A stretch of DNA of 64,000 bases from an uncultured Myxococcales bacterium (GTDB lineage Bacteria; Myxococcota_A; UBA9042), in NCBI GenBank assembly GCA_903929795.1, contig CAIYWC010000097.1:1-64000 (forward strand), in the 5' to 3' direction. The position numbers were made by a program, and so were the translations under genes. Positions 35,896 to 45,225 of the stretch are shown piece after piece. The notes beneath the pieces are model-generated. The model searched no databases. It had not been told where the DNA came from and saw nothing but the letters and a program-made list of their open reading frames with translations. The first letter of the stretch is position 1. Every line of letters starts with the position of its first letter.

Positions 35896-36819
35896 GTGAG
35901 CGCTCCGGCCCCCAGCCACCACGAAGGCATCCGCGACGACCTGTTCGACCCGGCATTCCTCGGCCGCGTCGAACAGTTGGCGTTGCTCGCGCGCCGTATG
36001 GCCAGCTCCGGCACGCGCGCAAACCGCCGTTCGCGCATCGTCGGCAGCGGCATCGAGTTCGCCGATCACCGCGGCTACACGCCCGGCGACGACCTGCGCA
36101 ACGTGGATTGGAAGCTTTTTGCCCGCACGGAGCGGCTGAATTTGCGGCTGTACGAGGAGGAAGAGGACCTGTCGGTCTATTTTCTCATCGACCGCTCGAC
36201 CTCCATGACGATGGCGCCCGACGGCGAAAAGACCTTGCTGGATAGGGCGTTGCAGGTCGCAGCGGCGCTGTCCTACATCGCGCTGTCCAACCTCGACCGC
36301 GTCGCCGTCGTGCCGTTTGCCGACAAAATCGCGGCGCCGATGCGGCCCGTCCGCGGTCGCGCGCAATTCTTCAAGATTCTCAGGGTGTTGTCCGATGTAC
36401 CGCCCGGTGGCCGCACCGACATCCAGGCGGCGTTCAACGGCTGGTTGCGCACACAGCCACGGCCGGGGCTGGCGGTGGTCATCTCGGATTTCTTTGATTC
36501 CAAGGGCTTGGGCGATGCGCTGCGGCTGCTGACCTACCGCGGTTTTGAGCCGATGGTGCTGCAGCTGGTGGACCGCACGCTGCTGGACGCGGACGTGCAG
36601 GGTGATCTGGCGATTGTCGACTGCGAGACCGGCGAGACCCGCGAGATTGTCCTGACGCCGCAGCTGCTGGCGCGGTACCGCGCGGCGTTCGAGATGCTCG
36701 GCCACGACGTGCAGCGGGCGGCGAGCGAGGTCGGCGCGCGTTGCCTGCAGATCGACCTGAGCGTGCCGTTCGACGACGTGGTGATGCGGGTGTTTCGCGC
36801 CGGAGGTTTCCTCGGGTGA
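35896..36819 (+). CDS. DUF58 protein (MoxR-associated vWA-like)
   Basis: A 307-residue cytoplasmic protein with the DUF58 signature RIVGSGIEFADHRGYTPGDDLRNVDWKLFART, followed by a vWA-like fold (VYFLIDRSTSMTM). The GTG start has GAGG at the right distance and lies 7 nt after the moxR stop. Its TGA overlaps the next gene's GTG, so the MoxR - DUF58 - BatA series is translationally coupled. Confidence 0.92.
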   Translation: MSAPAPSHHEGIRDDLFDPAFLGRVEQLALLARRMASSGTRANRRSRIVGSGIEFADHRGYTPGDDLRNVDWKLFARTERLNLRLYEEEEDLSVYFLIDRSTSMTMAPDGEKTLLDRALQVAAALSYIALSNLDRVAVVPFADKIAAPMRPVRGRAQFFKILRVLSDVPPGGRTDIQAAFNGWLRTQPRPGLAVVISDFFDSKGLGDALRLLTYRGFEPMVLQLVDRTLLDADVQGDLAIVDCETGETREIVLTPQLLARYRAAFEMLGHDVQRAASEVGARCLQIDLSVPFDDVVMRVFRAGGFLG

Positions 36820-38843
36820 ACGCGCTGCATGTCCATGAATTACTGACGAATTCCGCTGATTTGTTGCGCGTGTCCGCCGCTGTGCTCGCGGCCATTGTGC
36901 TGCTGTACCTGCTGCGGCCGCGCCAGCGCCGCGTGGAAGTGCCGTTCGGTGGGCTGTGGCAGCGCGTGCTGGCCGAGAGCGAGTCGCGGGTGGTCGGTCG
37001 CAACCTCCGTCGGCTGCTGTCTTTTTTGCTGATGCTGCTGATCGCGGGCCTGCTCATCGCGACGTTGGCTGAGCCACTCTTTGGCCACGTGACGTTTGGC
37101 CAGCGTCCGGAGCCGGCGCGGCCACATACCGTCGTGATTGTCGACGTTTCCGCGTCGATGCAGACCGAGGACGGCCAAAACGGCACGCGGCTGGCGGAGG
37201 CGCAGGCGGCACTGCGCGCGTGGCTGCTCGCGGGACCGCCGCAGGAAGACGTGCTGCTGCTGGCGGCGTCCGGACATGCCGAGGTGCTGGCAGGCTGGGG
37301 TAGCGATCGGGCGGCGCTGAACGACGCGGTTGACCGCCTGCACGCGACCGACGGTGGGCTTGACCTGCGCCGCGCGGTGGACACGGCGCAGCAGGCCCTG
37401 GCGCACCGCCTGTCGCCGCGGATCGTGCTGGTGAGCGACGCTGGGCCGGCAGAGTTGCCGCTGGACGTGACGCCGCCAAGCGCAGCGCAAGAACAGGTCG
37501 CGATCGAGCACCTGCGCGTCGGCCCCGCGCGCGCGTGGCAGCCCGGACAGCCCGCGCCCGAGCCGACCCTGACCAACCTGGCCGTGGGCGAGCTACGGGT
37601 CCGGGCCGATCCGCTCGACCCGGGCCGCGGCACGCTCTCAGTGCAAATTCGAAATGATTCCAAGGCTCCAGTGGCCGCGCAGCTCCTGCTGGCCGGGAGC
37701 GACACCGCTTTTGACGCGGCGACGTTTGGCGCGACGGACGCCCTGCGGCGCATTGTCGACGTCGACGCGCCGCCGGGGCTCTCGACGCAGGTGGTGCCCG
37801 GCGTGGACCTGACCGCCGCGCGGTTTGCCGTCCAGGTGCGCGGCAAGGCCGGTCAGCACGACGTAGCGCCTTGGGATGACTGGGGTTTTGCCGTTCTGGC
37901 GGAGCGGCGGGAGCTGGGCGTGCTCGTCGTCTCCGGCGCGCCTGGCGTGGACCCGTCGGCCGGAAACCTGTACTTGGCGGCCGCGCTGTTCGCGCATGGC
38001 AAGGTCAAGGTGCAGCACGTGGCGGCGGCGGATTACCGGCCGGAGACCTTTGCTGCTCGCGATCGCGCGCGCCACGGCATCGACGTCGTGGTGCTGGACC
38101 AGGCGGGTTTTGCCCTGCCGGAAGGGACGCCGGGGCTGATCCTGTCGCTGGCCGGCGCGCCGACCGAGACGCTGCGGCTGGCCGAGGGGCCTGAGCTGGC
38201 CGTGCGCAACGAGGACCACCCAGCGATGCGCGGAATCTCCTTTGCGGACACGAACTTTGACAAGGTGCGGCTGATTCCACCGCGGCCGGGCGACACGGTG
38301 CTGGCGGTCGCCAAGCCGCGCGGCGTGGTGATGGTGGCGCGCCAGGACGGCGTGCGCACGATCGAGTGGGGCATCGACCTGCTGGAGACGGACCTGGGCG
38401 CGCGCTACGCGATGCCGCTGCTGGTGTCCAACGCGCTGCTGTGGCTGGTTGGGCAAGAGGAGTCGCTTGTGCCGCCGCTGCTCGTCGGGCGGCCGTGGGC
38501 GGTCGATGCGCCAGTGGACGCGACCTGGCAGTACGTGGAGCCGGGCCAGAAGCCGCGGCCGGCGCGCACGTCCGGGCGACAACTGTTGGGCCAGAGCGAG
38601 CGCCACGGCGTGCACGTCTGGCAGTCCGATGGCGACCGGTTGGTGGCGCGCGCAACCGTGCTAGCGCCGACAGAAAACCCAACATTGTTGAGGCCTTGGG
38701 GCCAGACGGTGCGGACGTTGCCCGCGGCGCCCCAGGTTGCGCGTGAACGCCTCGGCTTGCCGCGCTGGAGCCTGTGGCTGCTGGCGGCGATGGTTATTTT
38801 GTCCGTGGAATGGGTGACTTACCTGCGGCGGAGGACGGTATGA
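36816..38843 (+). CDS. BatA-type membrane protein with vWA domain
   Basis: A 675-residue protein. The N-terminal BatA/aerotolerance-type segment has two helices (VSAAVLAAIVLLYLLRPRQRRVEVPF; LLSFLLMLLIAGLLIATLAEPLFG), then a vWA domain with MIDAS VVIVDVSASM, a large periplasmic beta-rich region, and a last helix at about 645-665. The GTG start overlaps the DUF58 stop (GTGA) and has GGAGG upstream. Its own stop overlaps the next start (ATGA). Confidence 0.88.
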   Translation: MNALHVHELLTNSADLLRVSAAVLAAIVLLYLLRPRQRRVEVPFGGLWQRVLAESESRVVGRNLRRLLSFLLMLLIAGLLIATLAEPLFGHVTFGQRPEPARPHTVVIVDVSASMQTEDGQNGTRLAEAQAALRAWLLAGPPQEDVLLLAASGHAEVLAGWGSDRAALNDAVDRLHATDGGLDLRRAVDTAQQALAHRLSPRIVLVSDAGPAELPLDVTPPSAAQEQVAIEHLRVGPARAWQPGQPAPEPTLTNLAVGELRVRADPLDPGRGTLSVQIRNDSKAPVAAQLLLAGSDTAFDAATFGATDALRRIVDVDAPPGLSTQVVPGVDLTAARFAVQVRGKAGQHDVAPWDDWGFAVLAERRELGVLVVSGAPGVDPSAGNLYLAAALFAHGKVKVQHVAAADYRPETFAARDRARHGIDVVVLDQAGFALPEGTPGLILSLAGAPTETLRLAEGPELAVRNEDHPAMRGISFADTNFDKVRLIPPRPGDTVLAVAKPRGVVMVARQDGVRTIEWGIDLLETDLGARYAMPLLVSNALLWLVGQEESLVPPLLVGRPWAVDAPVDATWQYVEPGQKPRPARTSGRQLLGQSERHGVHVWQSDGDRLVARATVLAPTENPTLLRPWGQTVRTLPAAPQVARERLGLPRWSLWLLAAMVILSVEWVTYLRRRTV

Positions 38844-41653
38844 CCCGCTCGCGCCTGCTGTGGCTGGGCATCTGGACGGGCGTCGCGATCGCGGTGACGC
38901 TGCTGTTCGCGCTGCAGGTGCCGCCGCAGCTGGCGCTCTTGGCGCGTCGGGGCGTCGATTTCGCGGCGCCGCAGGCCCTGTGGCTGGCCGTGCTGGCGTG
39001 GCTGGTGCCCATGGCGGCGGCGTGGTCGCTGACGGACCTGCCGCGCTGGCAGCAGGCGGTGCAAGTGCTGGTGCGGATGGCGCTGATCGCCCTGCTGGCG
39101 GTGGCGATCGCCGGGCCGCGGCTGCTGCATGAACGGCCGCGGCGCGCGCAAGTCGTGCACGTGATCGACCGGTCGGCGTCGGTGCCGGATGCGCTGCTGC
39201 GGGCGGCGGAGCGCGGCGTGCGGGACACCGAGCTGGCGGCGCGGCTGGCGCCCAAACATGCCGCGGAAGACGCCCTGGACGCGAGCGACGCGCGGGTTCC
39301 GCCGGTGCAGGTCATCGCGTTTGATCGCGAGGCGCTCGCGCTGCCGTGGCCGCCGACGCCGGTGCAGGACGACGTGCCGTTGCCGCAGATCGCGCGGCGG
39401 CCGCTGCTGGAGCGGGAGACGGACCTGGCGGGCGCGCTGAACCTGGCGCTGGGGCTGCTGGACGGCCACAGCGTGCCGCACGTGGTGGTCTGGTCTGACG
39501 GTCAGGAGACGCAGGGCGACGCGCTGCAGCTGGTGGACGCCCTGCGCGCCGCCGGCGTGCGCGTGCACGTGCCGGCGCAGCCAGTGCCGCCGCCAACGGG
39601 CGAGGTCGTCGTGGAGCAATTCGAGCTGCCGGCGAAAGTGCGCGCCAACGTGCCGTTTCCTGTGGCGATCGCGGTGCAATCGTCAGGGCCGGCCAAGGTG
39701 CGGTGCACACTGACGCTGCACAACCAGCCGCCGTTGCAGGTGGAGCAGGTGATCGCAGCGGGGACGACGCGGCTGGAATTCGGCTTGGCGCGGCTCAAGG
39801 AGGCCGGCACGCACGATTTGGAGACCACGTGCGAAGTGCTGGCGGGTGCCGATCGCTTTCAGCTCAACAACCACTTGCGTGGGCGCGTGGCGGTGTTGGT
39901 GCGGCCGCGGCTGCTGTACGTCGAGGGTGCCAAGGGCCAGAGCCAGTACCTGAGCCGCGCGCTGACGGACGATTTCGAGGTGGAGACGGCCGACGCCGAC
40001 GGCCTGCCGCGCGCGGTCGCGGGCCTGAAACCGTTCCAGGCGATCGTGCTGAGCGACGTGCCGCGGGTGTCGGCCTCGGGCGTGCCGCTGCTGACCGATG
40101 GCGACATGCGCAACCTGGAGGCGTACGTCAAAGCCGGCGGTGGACTGCTGGTGCTGGGCGGAGAAAATAGCTTGGGATCAGGCGGTTATCAGGACACGTA
40201 TCTGGACAAGCACGTGCTGCCGGTGCGCATGGACGTCGAAGCGACGATGGAGACGCCGACGATCGCGCTGATGCTGGCGGTGGACCGGTCGGGCTCGATG
40301 CAGGGGCCCAAGATGGAGCTCGCCAAGGAGGCGGCGCGGGCGACGGCGGAGTCGCTGGCGGCGGAAGACCTGATCGGCGTGGTGGCGTTTGACGCGGAGT
40401 CGCGGCTGGCGGTGCGGCTGCAGCGGGCCGGCAATCGCTACAGAATTTCTACGGATATCAGCAAGTTGACGGCGAATGGCGGGACCAACATCTACCCGGC
40501 GCTGGACCTGGCCTACCAGACACTGCTGACGGCGCCGGCCAAGATCAAGCACGTGATCCTGCTGACGGACGGCCAGGCGCCGCGCCAGGGGATCGACGCG
40601 CTTGTGCGGCAGATGAAGCGCTCCGGCATCACGGTGTCGACCGTCGGCGTGGGCAGCGACGTGGACCACAACCTGCTGGAAAGCATCGCCGATCGCGGCG
40701 GCGGGCGGTTCTACTTTACCGACCGGCCGGAGACGCTGCCGCGGATCTTCGTCAAGGAAACCAAGCTGATCGCCGGCGAGAGCGTGATTGAGCAGCGCGT
40801 GCACGCCAAGCGCGCGCCGGGCCTGGGGCGCATCGATCTGCTGCGCGGCGTGCGCATCGAGGACGCGCCGCTGCTGACGGGCTACCTGCCGACCAAGGTG
40901 AAGCCGGGCGCGGAGGAGATCCTGCGGCTGTCGTCGGGCAAGCCGCTGCTTGTGCGCTGGAAGCTGGGACTGGGCAAAGTCAGCGTGTTCACGAGTGATT
41001 TGAAGAACCGCTGGGCCGCGCAATGGCTGGATTGGCCGGGCTATCCGCTGCTGGCGCGGCAGATGGTGCGCGACTTGCTGCAGGAGGACGTTGGCATGGC
41101 GCTGGACGTGCGGCTGGCGCGCGAGCGCGATCGCCTGCGGGTGGCGGTGGACGCGCTGGACGAGGACGACCACTGGCTGACGGGAATGCTGGCGGTGGCG
41201 AAAGTGACGCGGCCCGATGGCGCGCAGGTCGAGGTGAACCTGACGGAAGTGGCGCAGGGGCGCTACGAAACCGCGCTGCCGCTGGACGCGCTGGGGCCGT
41301 ACGATGTGGCCGTGACGCTGCGGGCGCGCGCGGACCAACCGGTGCTGGCGAGCGGGCGCGCGACGGCGGTGCATCCGTACCCGGACGAGTACCGGCTGGC
41401 GGATGGCCAAAGTGCGGTGCTGGCGCAGCTCGCGGCAGCGACGGGCGGCAAGCTGGCGAGCGTCCCGGCGGATTGGCTGGACAGTCACGGCGCGACGCAC
41501 AAGGACTGGCAGTGGCTGTGGCCGCAGCTGGTCTGGTGGGCGCTGGGGCTGCTGCTGGTCGATTTGCTGCTGCGGCGGGTGCGGCTGGGTCGCGCGACGT
41601 CGGTGCGCTGGCACGCGCTCCGGGTGCGCGGCAAGCGGCGCCCTGCACGCTGA
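38840..41653 (+). CDS. Large vWA / amidotransferase-fold membrane protein
   Basis: A 937-residue protein. Three N-terminal membrane segments are followed by a first degenerate vWA-like domain (VVHVIDRSASV), a class I amidotransferase-like fold (LYVEGAKGQSQYL; GGLLVLGGENSLGSGGYQDT), a full vWA domain with MIDAS LMLAVDRSGSM and metal-site threonine region NGGTNIYPAL, then beta domains and a C-terminal helix. GGAGG stands before the ATG. It is the last gene of the MoxR cluster and a paralog of the 764-residue protein at 20176-22470. Confidence 0.88.
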   Translation: MTRSRLLWLGIWTGVAIAVTLLFALQVPPQLALLARRGVDFAAPQALWLAVLAWLVPMAAAWSLTDLPRWQQAVQVLVRMALIALLAVAIAGPRLLHERPRRAQVVHVIDRSASVPDALLRAAERGVRDTELAARLAPKHAAEDALDASDARVPPVQVIAFDREALALPWPPTPVQDDVPLPQIARRPLLERETDLAGALNLALGLLDGHSVPHVVVWSDGQETQGDALQLVDALRAAGVRVHVPAQPVPPPTGEVVVEQFELPAKVRANVPFPVAIAVQSSGPAKVRCTLTLHNQPPLQVEQVIAAGTTRLEFGLARLKEAGTHDLETTCEVLAGADRFQLNNHLRGRVAVLVRPRLLYVEGAKGQSQYLSRALTDDFEVETADADGLPRAVAGLKPFQAIVLSDVPRVSASGVPLLTDGDMRNLEAYVKAGGGLLVLGGENSLGSGGYQDTYLDKHVLPVRMDVEATMETPTIALMLAVDRSGSMQGPKMELAKEAARATAESLAAEDLIGVVAFDAESRLAVRLQRAGNRYRISTDISKLTANGGTNIYPALDLAYQTLLTAPAKIKHVILLTDGQAPRQGIDALVRQMKRSGITVSTVGVGSDVDHNLLESIADRGGGRFYFTDRPETLPRIFVKETKLIAGESVIEQRVHAKRAPGLGRIDLLRGVRIEDAPLLTGYLPTKVKPGAEEILRLSSGKPLLVRWKLGLGKVSVFTSDLKNRWAAQWLDWPGYPLLARQMVRDLLQEDVGMALDVRLARERDRLRVAVDALDEDDHWLTGMLAVAKVTRPDGAQVEVNLTEVAQGRYETALPLDALGPYDVAVTLRARADQPVLASGRATAVHPYPDEYRLADGQSAVLAQLAAATGGKLASVPADWLDSHGATHKDWQWLWPQLVWWALGLLLVDLLLRRVRLGRATSVRWHALRVRGKRRPAR

Positions 41654-41723
41654 CCGAATTCGCCGATCCTGGCCGCCGTGGGCGCGAGGTCGCGGTCCAG
41701 TCCGACACGCGAAAGGACTGCCC

Positions 41724-41759
41724 GCGTAGGCCTGGCGTTGATTTGCGGCCAGCCTACGC
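41724..41759. terminator. Bidirectional hairpin between convergent genes
   Basis: GCGTAGGCCTGG (41724-41735) pairs with CCAGCCTACGC (41749-41759), with one bulged base and a 13-nt loop. It sits between the stop of the vWA gene and the stop of the convergent adenosyltransferase gene. No T-run is present, so it may act as a transcript-end stabiliser or Rho-assisted terminator rather than a classic intrinsic terminator. Confidence 0.5.
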
Positions 41760-41761
41760 AG

Positions 41762-42337
41762 TCACGGCTTCCACAGCGCTTCGGGCTCGCCGGTCCGCTT
41801 GGCGACCCAGCGGCTGGCCACGAATAGCCAATCGCTCAGTCGATTCAGGTACTTCACGTCCTCCGGCGCGACCGGCTCCACGTGCGCGAGCTCGATCGTC
41901 CGGCGCTCTGCCCGCCGGCACACCGTCCGCGCGAAGTGCAGCGCCGCGCCCGTCGGTCCGCCGCCGGGCAGCACAAAGGACAGCAGCGGCGCCAGCTCCG
42001 CGTTCATCGCGTCCAGCGACTGCTCCAGCGCCGTCACATCCGCAGCGACGATCACCGGCTGGTTCGGCCGCCGGCTCGCCAGCCGCGTAGCGAGGCTCGA
42101 GCCCAGGTTGAAGAGCTGCTGTTGGATCGTGAACAGCTGGTCGTCCAGCGCCGCGCGCGCTGCCGTGTCCGCTGTTTGGCGATTGGCTTCGCGACACAGC
42201 CCGAGGCAGGCGTTCAACTCGTCGACGGTGCCGTACGCCTCGATGCGCGGGTCGTCCTTGGCGACGCGTTCGCCGCCGACCAAGCCGGTGGTGCCGTCGT
42301 CGCCTGTCCGTGTGTAGATGCGGTTGAGCCTGACCAT
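41762..42337 (-). CDS. pduO: Cob(I)alamin adenosyltransferase, PduO type
   Basis: A 191-residue enzyme that transfers the adenosyl group of ATP to cob(I)alamin, giving coenzyme B12. It starts RIYTRTGDDGTTGLVGGERVAKDDPRIEAYGTVDELNA, the PduO signature that binds ATP, and continues with GGGPTGAALHFARTVCRRAER and YLNRLSDWLF. No B12-dependent enzyme is seen nearby. No Shine-Dalgarno is visible before the chosen ATG. The track's 76 extra N-terminal codons run through repeat element C and are rejected. Confidence 0.94.
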   Translation of the reverse strand: MVRLNRIYTRTGDDGTTGLVGGERVAKDDPRIEAYGTVDELNACLGLCREANRQTADTAARAALDDQLFTIQQQLFNLGSSLATRLASRRPNQPVIVAADVTALEQSLDAMNAELAPLLSFVLPGGGPTGAALHFARTVCRRAERRTIELAHVEPVAPEDVKYLNRLSDWLFVASRWVAKRTGEPEALWKP

Positions 42338-42385
42338 GCGCGGAGTGTACACATCCTGACTCCAATCGAACATCAGACTTGGCCG

Positions 42386-42485
42386 GTTGGACCTGTTGCA
42401 GCTCGGACCGGGACCGCGAGCGTGCACTTGCAGTGGCACGCCGCGGTGCGGGAGGTGGTGACGTTGGAATTCAGTCAGCGTGTAT
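42386..42485 (+). repeat. Intergenic ~100-nt structured element, copy C
   Basis: This begins TTGGACCTGTTGCA, contains CGAGCGTGCAC and GTGGCACGCCGCGG exactly as in copy A, and ends GTGTAT. Positions 42421-42440 form the family hairpin CGTGCACTTGCAGTGGCACG, in which the pair C-G next to the loop in copies A and B has become T-A. Unlike the other copies it does not follow a same-strand gene; it starts 49 nt outside the adenosyltransferase start. Confidence 0.65.
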
Positions 42486-42637
42486 CGCCGGCCGACCCGC
42501 CCGTGTCCAGCCCCGCGCCGCCAGGTCCGCGCGATCCCAGTCAAAACCTGCGCAAGCCACCACACAGTCGACAGCGGGGGCGATTGCCTCGGCGCGCGGT
42601 CTTCCCACGCGGCTTCGCACTGCGCGGAAATTTGGCG

Positions 42638-42680
42638 GCAAGATTGTTGCGCAATTTCAAGGTGATATCTTGAATCTTGC
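42638..42680. promoter_or_regulatory. Nested inverted repeat upstream of the winged-helix gene
   Basis: GCAAGATT (42638-42645) and AATCTTGC (42673-42680) are a perfect 8-bp pair. Between them lie the 8-bp palindrome TTGCGCAA (42647-42654) and a second pair TCAAG/CTTGA (42657-42661, 42669-42673). Such stacked dyads suit an operator region. The adjacent small winged-helix protein could bind its own promoter here, though it starts 235 nt away. Confidence 0.35.
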
Positions 42681-42914
42681 AGCGATCTCCCGATCCCACA
42701 CGGCGGCTGTCGTTCAGTGGAAGCCCGTGAGGGCTCACCCTACCGCTTGAGCCGCCGGTGATCTTGACGCCCAGCAATCGCCGTCCGCTGAACATGCAGA
42801 ACTAGGCACATTTTTTTTGCGAAGCTCTTCACGGGGCTCGGCAAAAGATGTACAAAGTCGTCGCTCGCTGTGCGGACAGCTGGCCACCAGCCCCAACTGA
42901 TGGAGTGTATGATT

Positions 42915-43130
42915 ATGCCCAAGACCAAAGGCACTGCCGCGGAATTCATTCTGAACCTGTTGCGCGCGCACCCCGACTATGAAATGCAAGTGTCTGATAT
43001 TTATGAAGAAGGCGATCGGCGTTGGACCAAGGCCAACATCTCCAACGCGCTGACGCGCCTGCTGGAGAAGGGCTTGATCGCGCGGACGGTTGATCCCAAT
43101 CGCGCCGCGTGGTGGACGATCGCGGGCTAG
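42915..43130 (+). CDS. Small winged-helix DNA-binding protein
   Basis: A 71-residue protein (starts MPKTKGTAAEFILNLLRAHP). The pattern VSDIYEEGDRRWTKANISNALTRLLEKGLIARTVDPNRAAWWTIAG reads as helix-turn-helix plus wing, like the core of MarR/PadR-type regulators, without dimerisation helices. A GGAG site lies nine bases before the ATG; the track ORF's earlier Met lacks one. It stands alone behind a long upstream region rich in inverted repeats and converges with the GMC oxidoreductase operon 23 nt away. Confidence 0.75.
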   Translation: MPKTKGTAAEFILNLLRAHPDYEMQVSDIYEEGDRRWTKANISNALTRLLEKGLIARTVDPNRAAWWTIAG

Positions 43131-43153
43131 CGCCGCGACGAGAGGGGTCGAAC

Positions 43154-44686
43154 TCAAGACGCGTGCGAGGCGAGCCGATCCGCCAGCGCGTGGGCCATTG
43201 TGATGATCGGCGTCATCGTGTGACTTGAGCTGCTGCTGGGAAAGATGCTGCCGTCGCAGATGAAGACGCCGCGCGTACCCCAGACCTGTCCGTTCAGGTC
43301 GCACGCCGAGGTGGCTTCGCTGGTGCCAAGCCGTCCGCCGCCCTGTTGATGGGCGGAGATGAGCGAGATCGTCGCGGCGTCGAACGTCAGCGTCTCGACC
43401 TGCGCCAGCTGTGCCTCCGATTGCAGGACCAGCGGCGGCGCGGCGGGGATGACGACCATTTTGGCCCCGGCGGCAAAGTACGCGCGCGCGGCGGCACGCA
43501 CGGCCTGGCGCGCGCGCGCCTTCCACTCGGCCGTCAGCGTGTAGTCGATTTCCGGCCGGCCATCGCGCCGCAGGGTGATCTGGCCAACCGGCTGATCCGG
43601 AATCAAAATCAGCGACGCTGCCGCATGGTCAAGCTGCGCCATCAGCGTCTTGCCCGCGGCGCCCGGCTGCGACACAAGCGAGCCCAACACGCCCGGCGTG
43701 CCAAAAATGCTCTCGACGCGAAAACCGCCGAGGCCGTGATCGGGGTCATGCCGCTCAAACTCCGTCATCGCGTAAGCCTGCGGAATTCCTTCAAAAGCGT
43801 TCACCGGATCTGCCATCAGCGCGACGATTGGCACCTGCGGCTGCAAGGACACGTGCTGGCCCAGCTGGTCATTGCCCAGGTGCGAATTGCGCAGCAGCGC
43901 GACCGTACCCACCGGATTCGCGGCGACAATCACGCACTTGGCGTCGATCGCGAACCGGTTCACCGGGTGGTAGCCTTTGGCGTCCAGCGTCTGCACTTCC
44001 ACGCGCTTGCGGTCCGTCGTCGCGTCGCGGATCAGCGTCGCGCGCGCCCGCACAAGCACGCGCGCGCCCGCGGCCAGCGCCTTGGGAATCGCGACCATCC
44101 GCGGATTGCGCTTGGCGCTCGCCGGACAGCCGATCAGGCACGAGCCCAAGCCTTGGCATTTCACGCGGTTGTGCATCATCACTTCACCGCGCCAGCCCAG
44201 CGCCTGGGTGCCTTGGCGCAGGATCTGGTTGTTTCGGTTGATCTGCTGTTCAAGGATGCGGTTGGCCGACAGATCCGCCAGCGCGCGCTGCACGTACGGC
44301 TGCATTGCCGTCGCCGAAAAGTCATGCCAGCCATGGTGTTTTTGCCAATAGGCCCACGTCGCATCGTGGATCGGCACGACGTCGCACGCGTTGATGACAC
44401 CGCCGCCGCCAAGCACGCGGCCCGACAGGATGTTGACGGTGCGGTCCTTGTTGGTGCGGCCGCCGCGGTCGACGTAGAGCTGGTCGTACATCGGCGTGTC
44501 GCGCTGGCTCAGCTTGTCGGGGCCGACGAAATCGCCGCCTTCTTCCAGCAAAATCACGTCTTTGCCGGCCTCGGCCAGGACGCGCGCCGCTGTGCCGCCG
44601 CCACAGCCACTGCCGATGACGAGGAAGTCGCACTTCAGGTCGTGCGGGACAAAGCCGCTGGCGGCGCAGTCGAGGACGTCGCTCAT
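43154..44686 (-). CDS. GMC-family FAD-dependent oxidoreductase
   Basis: A 510-residue flavoprotein. The N-terminal dinucleotide motif is LVIGSGCGGGTAARVLAEAGKDVILLEEG; the second GMC signature is GRVLGGGGVINA; and the C-terminal GMC domain has QQGGGRLGTSEATSACDLNGQVWGTRGVFICDGSIFPSS. A cysteine cluster, CQGLGSCLIGCPASAKR, lies near 170-190, as in choline-dehydrogenase-like and cholesterol-oxidase-like members. The substrate is unknown. Its ATG overlaps the stop of the small subunit gene. Confidence 0.9.
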   Translation of the reverse strand: MSDVLDCAASGFVPHDLKCDFLVIGSGCGGGTAARVLAEAGKDVILLEEGGDFVGPDKLSQRDTPMYDQLYVDRGGRTNKDRTVNILSGRVLGGGGVINACDVVPIHDATWAYWQKHHGWHDFSATAMQPYVQRALADLSANRILEQQINRNNQILRQGTQALGWRGEVMMHNRVKCQGLGSCLIGCPASAKRNPRMVAIPKALAAGARVLVRARATLIRDATTDRKRVEVQTLDAKGYHPVNRFAIDAKCVIVAANPVGTVALLRNSHLGNDQLGQHVSLQPQVPIVALMADPVNAFEGIPQAYAMTEFERHDPDHGLGGFRVESIFGTPGVLGSLVSQPGAAGKTLMAQLDHAAASLILIPDQPVGQITLRRDGRPEIDYTLTAEWKARARQAVRAAARAYFAAGAKMVVIPAAPPLVLQSEAQLAQVETLTFDAATISLISAHQQGGGRLGTSEATSACDLNGQVWGTRGVFICDGSIFPSSSSSHTMTPIITMAHALADRLASHAS

Positions 44687-45225
44687 GGCGTCACCGCCGG
44701 ACGGGTGGCGAGGCGGGCAAAGGACGGCCCGGCGTAGGCGATGTGCGGCCAGACGGCCTCGTGGTCATAGAACGTCAAGCCGAGAAACCGTGAAAAGGAC
44801 CAGAAAATCTCGCGCCGCGTCTGCTGCTGCGCCGTGCCCCAGGCGCTCCAGTGCGCAAGCTGGGCGTCCGGCGGCAGGTGGCTGAACGTGACCGCGTGCT
44901 GTTCAAACAGCACCGGGCCAAATTCAACGAGGTTCAGCGCGAGCGCGGCGTCCCGCTGATCGGCCTCGGGCTGGTCGGCGAGGTATCCGTCAAACAGCCG
45001 CGCGAGGTCGAAATCGTCCGCGCCGGGGCCAAAAGCGCCGCCTTGCGGGATGTGGGTGCGGCCGATCGCCGCCATGGTGCGGTATTCCTGGGACGACAGC
45101 ACGCGCAAGCCCGCGACGTCCGGCGCGGAGCCGCGCAGCCAGGCCAAGCTGCCCGCTGCACCCGCCGCCAGCGCCGCCGCAGACCCGCCCAGCACGAGAA
45201 AACGCCGCCGCGACACGGCATTCAC
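44683..45225 (-). CDS. Gluconate-2-dehydrogenase subunit 3-like protein with Tat signal
   Basis: A 180-residue protein starting at GTG after GGAGGAG. The N-terminus VNAVSRRRFLVLGGSAAALAAGAAG is a twin-arginine signal. The rest (EYRTMAAIGRTHIPQGGAFGPGADDFDLARLFDGYL; FYDHEAVWPHIAYAGPSF) fits the small-subunit family that partners GMC flavoproteins and carries them across the membrane as a complex. It overlaps both neighbours by 4 nt (GTGA and ATGA), so the three genes are tightly coupled. Confidence 0.85.
   Translation of the reverse strand: MNAVSRRRFLVLGGSAAALAAGAAGSLAWLRGSAPDVAGLRVLSSQEYRTMAAIGRTHIPQGGAFGPGADDFDLARLFDGYLADQPEADQRDAALALNLVEFGPVLFEQHAVTFSHLPPDAQLAHWSAWGTAQQQTRREIFWSFSRFLGLTFYDHEAVWPHIAYAGPSFARLATRPAVTP

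Larger units (their letters stand above)
42338..42914. other. 577-nt intergenic region rich in repeats and hairpins
   Basis: The largest gene-free stretch in the window, between the divergent adenosyltransferase and winged-helix genes. It holds element copy C (42386-42485), a nested inverted repeat (42638-42680), and the stem AGCCC-GTGA-GGGCT at 42722-42735. The track ORFs here are shadows without ribosome binding sites. Confidence 0.6.

Noticed and set aside
41762-42565. The 267-residue version of the adenosyltransferase ORF
   Set aside because: The extra N-terminus translates repeat element C and unrelated intergenic sequence; the PduO signature begins right after the ATG at 42337.
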